NCBI GenBank assembly: GCA_038501625.1
Contig: JAZAYU010000003.1
Span: 1,863,001-1,927,000 of the forward strand
Direction: 5' to 3'
From: Corbicula japonica
Lineage: Eukaryota > Mollusca > Bivalvia > Venerida > Cyrenidae
Length of the DNA stretch: 64,000 nucleotides
Shown here: piece after piece, positions 55,332 through 64,000 of the stretch
How positions within the stretch are numbered: position 1 is the first letter of the stretch
Layout: every line of letters begins with the position of its first letter
Position numbers and translations under genes: made by a program
Notes under the pieces: model-generated
Database searches by the model: none
Told to the model about the DNA's origin: nothing
What the model saw: only the letters and a program-made list of their open reading frames with translations

Positions 55332-56023
55332 TTAAGGGATTGCCACACTCCTCCCAACTTTAAATATCAAAATCTCAATAACAGCAAAATGCTGTTAAAT
55401 GAAACTTTGCACAAATGTATGTTATTAATGTATCTTTATTTTGCAGATGGTAAGACACGTTAGAAGAGTAAAGACAAATAGCGAGATCAGAAAATTCCCT
55501 AAATTTCTATTTACATAAATTCACAAAAACAAAACAACACAAAACATCATTTTAAAAGCCCACATTAGTAATATGATACTGACAACAATTTGTTGTGTCC
55601 TCGTGACTTACATTTGTAAACTTTACGAGATATTAGTAAAAGTGTGTTTGACCTTCAAGTTTCTGATCGCTTCCTGGTCGCGTAAACGGATGACAATCAC
55701 TGATTTCTCTTTTAGTAGTTGAATTTTTTTTACAAAGTACACAACATTTTCTTGTCAGTATCATTGCGCTCACGTGGAAATTTAAAATTATGTTTTGTAT
55801 CGCTTAGTTTTTGTGAATTTATGTAAATAGAATTTTAAGGAATTTTTAGGTCTAGCTTTTTTTCTTCACTTTTCTAACGTGTCTTACTGTATGCAAAATA
55901 AAGATTCAGTAGTAACATTAATTTGTGCAAAGTTTCATTGAACGGCATTTTGCCATTATTGAGATTTTGATAATTTTCTTTTTATCGATGAACAAAGTTG
56001 GGAGGAGTGTGGCAATCCCTTAA
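55332..56023. mobile_element. Non-autonomous element with about 200-bp inverted repeats and TTAA ends
   Basis: The outer 30 bp of each end match perfectly (TTAAGGGATTGCCACAC and its inverse). Inverted similarity then continues for about 170 bp (AATTTCTATTTACATAAATT and the inverse; GACACGTTAGAA). The interior is about 275 bp with no ORF. TTAA at both edges would fit a TTAA-targeting superfamily such as piggyBac or Kolobok. It ends 108 bp from the stop codon of the GT31 gene. Confidence 0.85.
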
Positions 56024-56130
56024 ATTTGAATTTTTTGCATTACATGGTCATGCAATCATGATGATACATTCATTATGATCTCATATTTTAATAAACAAGA
56101 ACAGATTACAAAAAGAAAAAAAGTCCAGAG

Positions 56131-57267
56131 TTATGGCACATTTTTACAAAAACGGGCGGTACAAACTGACATTATCAGTCTATCAGCGTGGTACAAGTTT
56201 GCAAAAAACAAAACAACGAACACTAATATGGCAACAAAAAGACATATGTACACCGTGTTATCCCGCGGTCTTATTTGGCATGTCTTGTGCCTTGAATGAA
56301 ATACATTCCAAATGTCTTGAATCTTTGGTGCGATATCTCCACTTAACTCAACTCCTATTTTCTTACATTGTTTGTCCGTTGTTACGCACTTGGTGCTATC
56401 TCCACACGACACATCGAAGTCAACACCCCATCGGTATGTGTCAACTACAACATCAGGAACTCTGTTCAGTACAAACCCATACATATACACATCTTCAAGC
56501 CAAACTTCTTGCGGAAATTTAGCGTTATTTATCATCTGAGGGACCAAGTCCGGAGTAAACATCACTAATTTGCCCTCACAATATGTTGGGAAATAATCAC
56601 CTTTTAGAACAGACTCTGGAATAAAAAATTTAGAATCCTTTTCTCTATGAATTGGATCGTTACGCCTTTGCATACAAAATATATGATTTGTCGTGTTTAT
56701 AAATTTAGGAGTAATCCGTAGAAAAATAGTATGCATGTCCATTACTATATCATCATCAGCCTTCATCACGAGTTTGGCATTCCTACAATGATCATCAACC
56801 CATTTTAAACCGTGAAGAGTAATCAAAACGCCTGCGTGATAGCCGTCCTGGAAATTACCTTGTACAATGTCGCCATGTGCTTTGTGTTCAGCGTCCAGCT
56901 TTTCCTGTAGTTCTTGAGTTTTCACTTTACCAAAAAGAAATACAACACGGAAGTTTATGTGTGGAGGATAGTTGGAGTAATTTGCATAGGAATTTCGGAT
57001 TGCATTTCGATGTTGAAAATGTGTCGGTGCAGAATGTACCAGAACGATCAGAGAAAGGTTTTTAGCCTCACTACAGATACGGTTGTTGGACAGCAGTACA
57101 GGATGTGAGCTGTTATATGGAAACGGTAGAACTGGGTTCACAGTTGGAAGTACAACTCTCCCTTGATCCGCTGTTAGTTTCATAGAGAAGTCTGCAAAGT
57201 TGATGAAAATGATTATCCCGGCACTTACTAAAATTGCCAGTATCCATTTGACACAATGTAGTTTCAT
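56131..57267 (-). CDS. GT31 beta-1,3-glycosyltransferase (galactosyltransferase-like), intact single exon
   Basis: A 378-residue type II Golgi membrane enzyme of glycosyltransferase family 31, which transfers galactose or N-acetylglucosamine from a UDP-sugar in beta-1,3 linkage. Visible: short cytoplasmic tail and membrane anchor (about 7-25), stem, then RNAIRNSY (87-94), GNFQDGYHAG (137-146), the metal-binding DxD in KADDDIVMD (169-177), GDYFPTYCEG (223-232) and EVWLEDVYMYGF (254-265). Order and length are those of the family, so it should be catalytically complete. Unusual: a strongly hydrophobic stretch VYICLFVAILVFVVLFFANL at 339-358, followed by a 20-residue Cys-containing tail; a typical member has no second membrane span. 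Start: first ATG of the frame. Acceptor sugar and exact activity cannot be told. Tandem repeats lie just upstream. Confidence 0.92.
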   Translation of the reverse strand: MKLHCVKWILAILVSAGIIIFINFADFSMKLTADQGRVVLPTVNPVLPFPYNSSHPVLLSNNRICSEAKNLSLIVLVHSAPTHFQHRNAIRNSYANYSNYPPHINFRVVFLFGKVKTQELQEKLDAEHKAHGDIVQGNFQDGYHAGVLITLHGLKWVDDHCRNAKLVMKADDDIVMDMHTIFLRITPKFINTTNHIFCMQRRNDPIHREKDSKFFIPESVLKGDYFPTYCEGKLVMFTPDLVPQMINNAKFPQEVWLEDVYMYGFVLNRVPDVVVDTYRWGVDFDVSCGDSTKCVTTDKQCKKIGVELSGDIAPKIQDIWNVFHSRHKTCQIRPRDNTVYICLFVAILVFVVLFFANLYHADRLIMSVCTARFCKNVP

Positions 57268-57309
57268 TTTTTAGGTTAATGTCAGTTCCACGATTAATAT
57301 GAATAAGTA

Positions 57310-57478
57310 GTTCCGCTGTACTGTAGAGTACTCGCTAGTTCGCTGTGCGGTAGAACACTCGCTAGTTCCGCTGTTAGAGTACTCGCTAGTTCTGCTGTAT
57401 GGTAGAGTTCTCGCTAATTCCGCTGTAAGATAGAGTACTCGCTAGTTCCTCTGTATGGTAGAGTTCTCGCTCCAAATA
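57310..57478. repeat. Tandem repeat (about 30-35 bp) upstream of GT31
   Basis: About six units of GTAGAGTACTCGCTAGTTCC then GCTGTATG, with length and base variation, starting some 45 bp upstream of the start codon. Confidence 0.85.
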
Positions 57479-58149
57479 CCTGTTAAAATACGGAAAAATA
57501 TCATCAGATTTTTTTGCAGAAATACGAAAACAATCCAAAAGAAATATAACATGATTTCTCTCATTTTCGTTAACGTTCATATATAACAATGGACGAAAAT
57601 ATTCTCTAACCGTTGATCAGAATGCCTTTTTGTAGCATTCACTAAATTGACAGTTAAGAAAATATACTACTCAAATTTTGCTTAGCCCGCAGAATATTTG
57701 TGTAAAAATCTTTTATGTTTGCCAATTGTTAGTTTTGGAATTGTGTTTCATTATTTAGTTCTATTGTAAAAGAATGTCCAAATGTAATAGAAATCATATG
57801 AAAAATGAGAGAATTTATATTCCAAAAGGAAAACTAGATCTAATGCTCTTTTTGGTAATATGCCTTATTTATCCACAATCTGCTGATTTTGTGTGCATTT
57901 GATACTATGCTTTTATAATCATTCGCGCACCCATATCATAGCAAGCTAAATACTGGTATGCAGCAATTCAAATGTATTTAATCTTTTGACTATTTAACAG
58001 TTTCGCGATTTCTTACAAAGTTTTTGCATTTTACCTTACAAGTTTTTTTTGTTCGGACATACACCTCCCTGAATATAGTTATATAAAACATGTAAAAACA
58101 AATATTTCTCAACTATTCTTATTTCATCAGGATTTGACATACATATAGT
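57479..58149. other. No gene seen
   Basis: AT-rich upstream flank of GT31. Confidence 0.4.
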
Positions 58150-58310
58150 CCAAAATTCCTGTAATCACAGACCACCTGTGGATAATACCTCAACTTTGTT
58201 TCAATGGCTTTTTTCATGAACATTCACCTGTGAACAAAGACCACTTGCCTTAAAAGACCACCTTTGAGTTTCCCTTGAGTGGTCTTTGATAAAAATTGTA
58301 GTATATGAAC
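58150..58310. repeat. Degenerate AGACCACCT repeat
   Basis: ACAGACCACCTGTGGATAAT, AAAGACCACTTGCCTTAAAA, GACCACCTTTGAGTTTCCCT; a related fragment may lie near 43345-43395. Confidence 0.5.
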
Positions 58311-58844
58311 AATTTCAACAGTATTTTTTTTTATATAAAACTATGCTCTTATTGCCTAAAATTAATGACCGGATGAAGGCACGTATTTTTTTTAGATGAA
58401 TGAAAACACTTTAATTGACTTACCTTCTAACAGTCTAATATATCCTACGTAATCTCGAGGATACCAGAGTCCCCAACAGTACCGCTCATCCACTCCGATA
58501 AAATGTGTTATAATTTTTCTCTTTCCATATTATTCTAAATAATTCAACAACTGACCAATTATTTTTGCTTACACAATGGAAACTTTCGATTTTCCCTCAA
58601 GGGGATTATCTCGTGGCTACCGTACACAAATCCGATTCACCTGACTGAACTGGTCAATAGACGTTACCAGCTTATATCAAGATCATATAAAGGTGGTGGA
58701 CAAAGGCTTTAAAAATCCATTATTTGACTTATGTATTATTGAACAAATTAGACATGCAACGAAATAATTTATACGTAACCACTAGTAACCACTGCTTGAA
58801 ACACTACAAAAGTATCATAACTCCCTCCCGATAATTCTTCTTAG
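58311..58844. other. No gene seen
   Basis: AT-rich; no recognised feature. Confidence 0.4.
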
Positions 58845-59195
58845 TCAAACACAGTCTGTCTGTCTGTCTGTCGAGCGAAAGGACGCCAAGCGACTTAACG
58901 AAAAGACGCCAAGCGAATAAACGAAAAGACGACAAGCGAAAGAACGAAGGCTAGAAAGAACGCTATTTTGTACAGTTAAATTTGCGGTTTTTTTTGCACG
59001 GCGACTTTTCGTTATTTCGCGCGAAAATAGCGTGTTTTTTTTCGTTGTTTCGCGTGGCATTCTTTGGTTATTTCGTCTTTTCGCTTGGCGTATTTTCGTT
59101 ATTTCGTCTTTTCGCATGGCGTTTTTTCGTTATTTCGTCTTTTCGCTTGGCGTTATTTCGCGGCGAAATAACGAAAAAACGAAATGGCATAAATC
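58845..59195. repeat. Fold-back tandem array of a CGAAAAGACGCCAAG unit
   Basis: Starts with a GTCTGTCTGTC run. About three to four units of AACGAAAAGACGCCAAGCGA (58875-58945) follow, then about six units of the inverse (TCGTCTTTTCGCTTGGCGTT, 58990-59160) and a short return to the forward sense (GAAATAACGAAAAAACGAAA). Both strands give repetitive ORFs; these are not proteins. Confidence 0.85.
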
Positions 59196-59203
59196 AGCAA
59201 CCA

Positions 59204-59222
59204 TATGTGAGTGAAAAATCGC
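59204..59222. repeat. Short segment shared with 51079-51097
   Basis: GAGTGAAAAATCGCGGACA (continuing CGGA) is the exact reverse complement of text next to the hairpin at 51113-51168. Confidence 0.8.
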
Positions 59223-59229
59223 GGACACG

Positions 59230-60182
59230 GATCACCCATCACGGAACAACGGCATAAGACCGTAATTGGCCAGTGAAATCATGCAGATATCTTTGATATG
59301 TTTTGTACCATAAGTCGGTGTTTGTATTTTCTATTATGAAAATTAAAAAAAATGAATTTGGAAATAATGAACAAATAAAGTCGTATGTTCTGTTCATATT
59401 AGAAAACATGGTTCTCGGGAAAAATTGGCACACGAAAAGCAGTTTTATCGACTAAATATTCCCATCCGAATCTAACACACGTGAATTGAGGCTTATATTC
59501 ATCAAAAATTATCATTCAAACTGTAGAAGATCCATAACAAAGTAAATGGTAGTATTCTTACACAGTCTATCTTCAAGTGAATATATTTGAATCCAAAGTT
59601 GCGTAGATATACACATTCACCCAAAGTTCTAATTGGTTACTTTTTGTCCATATTTTTTCTGAGCTGAGAATGATATTTACTTAACTCTTTATTTGCAATC
59701 AGTTGCCAACAAACAGTCTTCAGTTAAAGTTTTGATCTTGTAAAAATTGAATTTGGATTAGTTTAGCAATAGTTATCTTTTTTTTTTATTAAAATGCATT
59801 TAAATGAAATTGAAGTTAAAGCAAGCAGAAAATTCCTCTTAAATTCTTGTGACCTCGTTAGTAGAAAAAAACATAAAATCTGATTAATCAGCAGCTTTTT
59901 TGTTTAAATGAATCCCCTTCATTGTACCAATTTTTATAATTTTCTCTATTTTAATAAAAGCTTATCATAATTTAGACCCTGCAATGTAAGTAAACGGTAT
60001 TCGATTTATCTAAGAAAACAATCGATAATGATTAAAAAGACATTTAATAATTGATTTCAAGACAAAACAGTTAGTTTCACAACCTCTCTTGACATAGGGA
60101 AGAAACGAAACTAGCATACATTGTAAACATATACTATTGATGACCAATTAGAAATTTGGGTGAGTGTATATCACTCGGGGCT
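59230..60182. other. No gene seen
   Basis: AT-rich DNA without recognised signals. Confidence 0.45.
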
Positions 60183-60250
60183 ACCAATCTCTATCCAGAG
60201 TTGTCGCTCCTTAACTCGTTTTAAGAGACTGCAAGGAACGACAAAATTCG
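60183..60250. repeat. Family F hairpin element, second copy
   Basis: CTACCAATCTCTATCCAGAG then TTGTCGCTCCTTAACTCG and TTTAAGAGACTGCAAGGAAC match 25534-25628; one end is truncated. Confidence 0.75.
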
Positions 60251-60839
60251 AAAGTTTGATATGCATCAGACGCAGGTCTTCAAAGTTTGATATTGTAAAG
60301 TGCCTCGAGCGGAAGACACTCAAACAGACTTGTCTGAGCTTGTATAGTTAATTAATATTTCTCTCAAAAATGAATTCAACTTATGTCTAAGCAATGTTTA
60401 TTGTTGTTAACAATATAATCAATTTTCCCTGAGCTCTGTTTTGCTCAAAAATGAGTATAATGATTTCAGAAATGATTGGATTTAAACACAATAATCAAAT
60501 TAAGAATCAGCTTAACATATGAAAACAATCTCCAGGACATCCTAAACCCTATCTCAACACCTACTCTGAAGCTCCCTTAGGGAAAGAGATGTCTAAGACG
60601 CATGTGTTTCCAGCAATTATCTGAAGGCACTATCTAAAAACCCTATTAGCCCTAGCTTCGCCAAATACTATTCACACCATACACGTTGAATGAAACTACC
60701 CGGTCAATATGCCCTAGTACAGAGCTGTACTATATTGAACCTATAATGTAGACCAAAATGTGGAATCAAAATTTAAAGATGTGAACACCTCGAGACACAG
60801 AAACAGACTGGCCTATATCGTGTGTATTTAGATTTATTT
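60251..60839. other. No gene seen
   Basis: No recognised feature. Confidence 0.4.
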
Positions 60840-61070
60840 ATCGTCGCTACCGGAAGCCCATATGAGCGTCGCCTCCAGAAGAGTGTTAGTCATTTTTTTG
60901 TGTTATCCTTTAAGCACATTCAAATTTCATGGTAGATCTCTGTTCATTACGGAAGCCCATTAGGGCCGTTTTGAGTTAGAAGTTAGAAGGCAACTATTCG
61001 GACATAGATGTTAGATCTTAGAACTTAGGTCTTAGAACTTAGAAATTAGACGTGAAAACGCCATATTGAA
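60840..61070. repeat. Short duplications CGGAAGCCCAT and TTAGAACTTAG
   Basis: CCGGAAGCCCATATGAGCG and ACGGAAGCCCATTAGGGCC, then several TTAGAACTTAG/TTAGATCTTAG units at 60980-61050. Confidence 0.6.
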
Positions 61071-61359
61071 TGGAAGACAGGCAAGAAGATGGATGTGAGA
61101 TAAACTTCTTATTTTAGTTCTTTTAATTTTATTTCTTACTTCTTATATCACAGCAGCGTTGTTTGTGCCGTGTGGCGGCCGTAAAAAGTCTCCCCGTAAA
61201 TTCATCAGTGTTGTTATCAGTCGTTTAGCACGATACTTATGTACTATGTTAATAGTATTTCTAAAATTGCATTTGTTTAAATGTTTCGGCCAGTTTATAG
61301 ATGGGTGGTATCAATATCCCAGCCAATATAGATTTGGATATTGTTCAAGCACCCCAAGA

Positions 61360-61650
61360 ATATACTTCCTGCTTTTTGGAACAAGTTACAATTTTGCCTT
61401 TGGCGTTATCTGTGATATGCAGGATTTATATTCTCAGATCCCCTGTCAAAATTCTATTTTGTTTAGTTCCGGATCAAAATTGTACTGTTTATTGGTGTGA
61501 ATATTGAGTTGCGCTCAACCCGGGGCCAGGCAGCGTGGGCAGTAAGATGCATTTCCATTACTGCCCATGAACAGGCTCAATCAAACCGAGCCTGCAATAT
61601 TTTCGTATTTGTCGTGTTCGATGGCTTTCAAAGATCCCTTTTCATTTATT
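61360..61650 (+). repeat. Family E dispersed repeat, best-preserved plus copy
   Basis: CAGATCCCCTGTCAAAATTC, AATATTGAGTTGCGCTCAAC, TACTGCCCATGAACAGGCTC, GTGTTCGATGGCTTTCAAAG. ORFs of 68 and 113 residues across it are not supported as genes. Confidence 0.8.
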
Positions 61651-62350
61651 TTCAAGAATTGGTGAGATATAGCTAGTAAAAATCAGGTGATTATATCGGT
61701 ACAACTTCAAGGGCTGAGTCAAAACAATCAATTTCAATAGGCATATGTTGACAAAGCTATCTATAACTGACTGGTACGAAATTCAAAAGTGGTTTTTTTA
61801 TAGCCAGTTCAAACTAGTTTAGCCAAATACGGCTAAAAAAGATCTTCAAGATGACAATTTGAAGAGCAACTTGAGGTTCAGCCTTATTGCTTCTTTACTT
61901 CTTTTACTTCAGAGAAAGGGGAAAGCAAGGCGAAAGTAAAGCAGATATAAACGTTATGTCATAATCTAGCAGAGGTTTCTGCAGAAAGCGAAAGAATGCA
62001 AATGTATTATATTTGAGTATTTAGACACTCTGCTCATTTGCAAATAAATGAACTCGAAAAAAGTCAGATTATTTAACATAGGGGTGTTGTATTTAGTGAG
62101 CATCGATAACCAATTCAATAAGGTGTACATGTTACTCATTGATTCATATGACATATGAAAAATCTATAATATGTGATCTATTTAGTTTCTAAAGTAACTG
62201 TATCAAGGATAAAATTAACGGTCACATGAAGTGTACATCCGCATAAAGTCAATTTTCGTGCTAGGGGTATTTTTATCTCACCAGAATTTTGTGACCAGGT
62301 GATTTTTGCGATCAAACTTAGTCTAGCTGGCTAGCTGGCAGCTGTCTAGC
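61651..62350. other. No gene seen
   Basis: AT-rich; ends at a CTAGCTGG/CTAGC patch. Confidence 0.4.
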
Positions 62351-62357
62351 CGTCTTT

Positions 62358-62382
62358 CAGTCGGTCTGTCTGTCTGTCTGTC
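62358..62382. repeat. GTCT microsatellite
   Basis: CGGTCTGTCTGTCTGTCTGT run followed by CGGTTCGTCC; similar runs terminate family B and the array at 58845. Confidence 0.8.
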
Positions 62383-62599
62383 TGTCGGTTCGTCCATTTG
62401 TCCATTTGTCTTTCTAACAAAATCCAAGGCCATCAGTTGAATTTGAATTTCAACAAAAGTTGTGGGAATTGTATATTGGTTAATGTTCTTTCAAGGTTAT
62501 AAAAATAATTCATTTCTTTTAAAAAAGCTGTTTGATTTTTATTCAATTTGCTATAATTATTTCTCTTTTTAAAGTTGTTGGTATGGAAACCAAAGGATT

Positions 62600-62890
62600 T
62601 GCAATCAAGGGAATGTCAATGTCACCCAAGTAACCTAGCAACCATTTATTTTCATTTGCAACCATTTACTTTCATATCAACCAATGACTTCCAAGCCAAT
62701 AAGTTACTCCAGGTAGCCATTGATTTTTCTTATCAACAGGTGACACCCATAGCATCCATCAATTTTCCTCAGTGGCCATTGACATCAATATAACAATTGC
62801 TTTTCCTAATCCACCATTAATTCCATACCAACAAAGTATTCTTAGCGACCAGTGACTTTCAAAGCTACAGCTGACTTTAGTAACCAGGGA
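62600..62890. repeat. Degenerate minisatellite, unit about 25 bp
   Basis: GCAACCATTTA(C/T)TTTCAT-type units (AGCAACCATTTATTTTCATT, GCAACCATTTACTTTCATAT, CAACCAATGACTTCCAAGC) that decay rightwards. Confidence 0.7.
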
Positions 62891-64000
62891 AAAGGTGAGG
62901 TGAGCAGTTCAATTCAATGTAGTTATCAAAATGACTGTAAGCAAATTATCATTGAAAGTGTAACATAGATAATTGGAAATGATCGTTTTATCAATTTATC
63001 CCATTTAAGTAAAACATGTTTTCTGCTTTGTAGGAACCTGATGAGAAGAAGGAAAAAAAAAGAACTGATGATGAAACAAAATAATCTATAGAACGACATT
63101 TTCAGTCTGAGAAACAAAGCTGTATTACTCGGGCTGATCAAATGTCATAAAGTGACAAACATACATACTCAATCCAACCAAAAAAGGATTTTATTCATCA
63201 AATGGAACATGCATTAAAGTTGTTTTATAACACCCTTTCTCTGAATAGCACTTCATACAATGATTTTCTCTTTTTTATACTTGACAACTACTTGGCTTAA
63301 TGCAATGCCATTTACGCGAAAGAATGGCTTCATTACACTTGATTTAGAGGCTATTTTAGAAGATCTAACTTCACTGGTAGCAGTTGGAATAAGTGGCTGC
63401 TTTAGATGATCCAACTTCATCTGCAGCAGTGTTTATGTTATTCGATGCTGTTTTACCAAAAATTAAAAAAAAAACATAGCTTGTGTATTTCTTGTTTTTG
63501 ACCATTAAAGTTTAACGATTCTTGACTACTAATTTCCTTAACTTGGATTATTTGGCCATGACCTACAGATGACAGTGATCTTAAATAATATATAATTTAT
63601 TTCTTGAAACTAAAATTGAGTATTTCTTGAACTGTTTGGCTCATATTCACAAATACATTTTTATTGATTTTTCCCATAACTTAAACATTTCTTGACCTTT
63701 TTTTATTCCTGTTAATACAAAGGAATCCCTGAGATAAGCACTTCTTTGAATATTTGACCTGAAGATAACATTCAACTTTGCCATAAATAGTATTTAATTT
63801 TACAAAGCATTAATTATTTCTTGAGTGTGTCACGGCGGTACGCCATCGACAAGTTCTTGTCGAGGTTTTGGTATTATTATAAGTGATAAATGAGATAAGT
63901 ATATTGTTGCATTTTTTTTAGATAACTGTTACTTCTTTAAGCTTCATATTTGAAAAGCATAACCGATTTTTTGAAAATTTCTCTCTAAGTTCTAATGTCT
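62891..64000. other. No gene seen
   Basis: AT-rich to the window edge; small inverted TCGACAAG-TT-CTTGTCGA near 63847-63864. Confidence 0.45.

Noticed and set aside
58845..59257. ORFs of 90 residues with repeated Phe/Ser/Arg pattern
   Set aside because: Both strands are open because of the fold-back tandem array; no host gene signal.

Overview
The window looks like nuclear DNA of a marine bivalve mollusc. It is AT-rich and gene-poor, its genes are split by GT-AG introns, and it is packed with short dispersed repeats of the kind seen in clam-type genomes. The organism call is inference from gene types and repeat style; no species can be named from the sequence alone.

Four protein-coding genes can be supported, all on the minus strand. 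(1) 1613-9714 holds the first five coding exons of a gene that runs off the left edge. It encodes an acidic, low-complexity protein that I do not recognise. (2) 21772-24114 is an intact single-exon Toll-like receptor of 780 residues, with a TATA box and initiator just upstream. (3) 32565-44426 is a complete Drosophila-type (type I) cryptochrome. I assembled it from 11 coding exons whose splice phases all agree (1677 nt, 558 residues); probable 5' UTR exons lie at 46414-46427 and about 52144. (4) 56131-57267 is an intact single-exon GT31 beta-1,3-glycosyltransferase with an unusual second hydrophobic segment at its C terminus.

The rest is mostly mobile DNA. 0-9 kb: a 151-bp satellite, tandem arrays of a second repeat ('family B'), and a three-level nest of transposons. 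9.9-15.9 kb: a large imperfect inverted repeat whose left arm received a BEL/Pao retrotransposon fragment; a hAT-like element (11788-13299) lies between the arms. 16-21 kb: duplications, a tRNA-derived SINE, a minisatellite. 24-32 kb: fold-back elements and a LINE remnant. 31-47 kb: the cryptochrome introns are loaded with two MITE families. Family C is palindromic, about 142 bp. Family D is about 220 bp with TTAACCCTTTCCTCCATA ends and looks piggyBac-like. Family C is repeatedly found inside or against family D. 47-56 kb: LINE remnants, near-perfect palindromes, a long AAT/ATT hairpin, and a 692-bp element with TTAA ends. 57-64 kb: tandem and fold-back repeats and no recognisable gene.

The genes do not form a pathway. 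They represent innate immunity (TLR), blue-light and circadian sensing (cryptochrome) and Golgi glycosylation (GT31), and have no visible functional link to each other. No CRISPR array, operon or functional tRNA or rRNA gene was seen.
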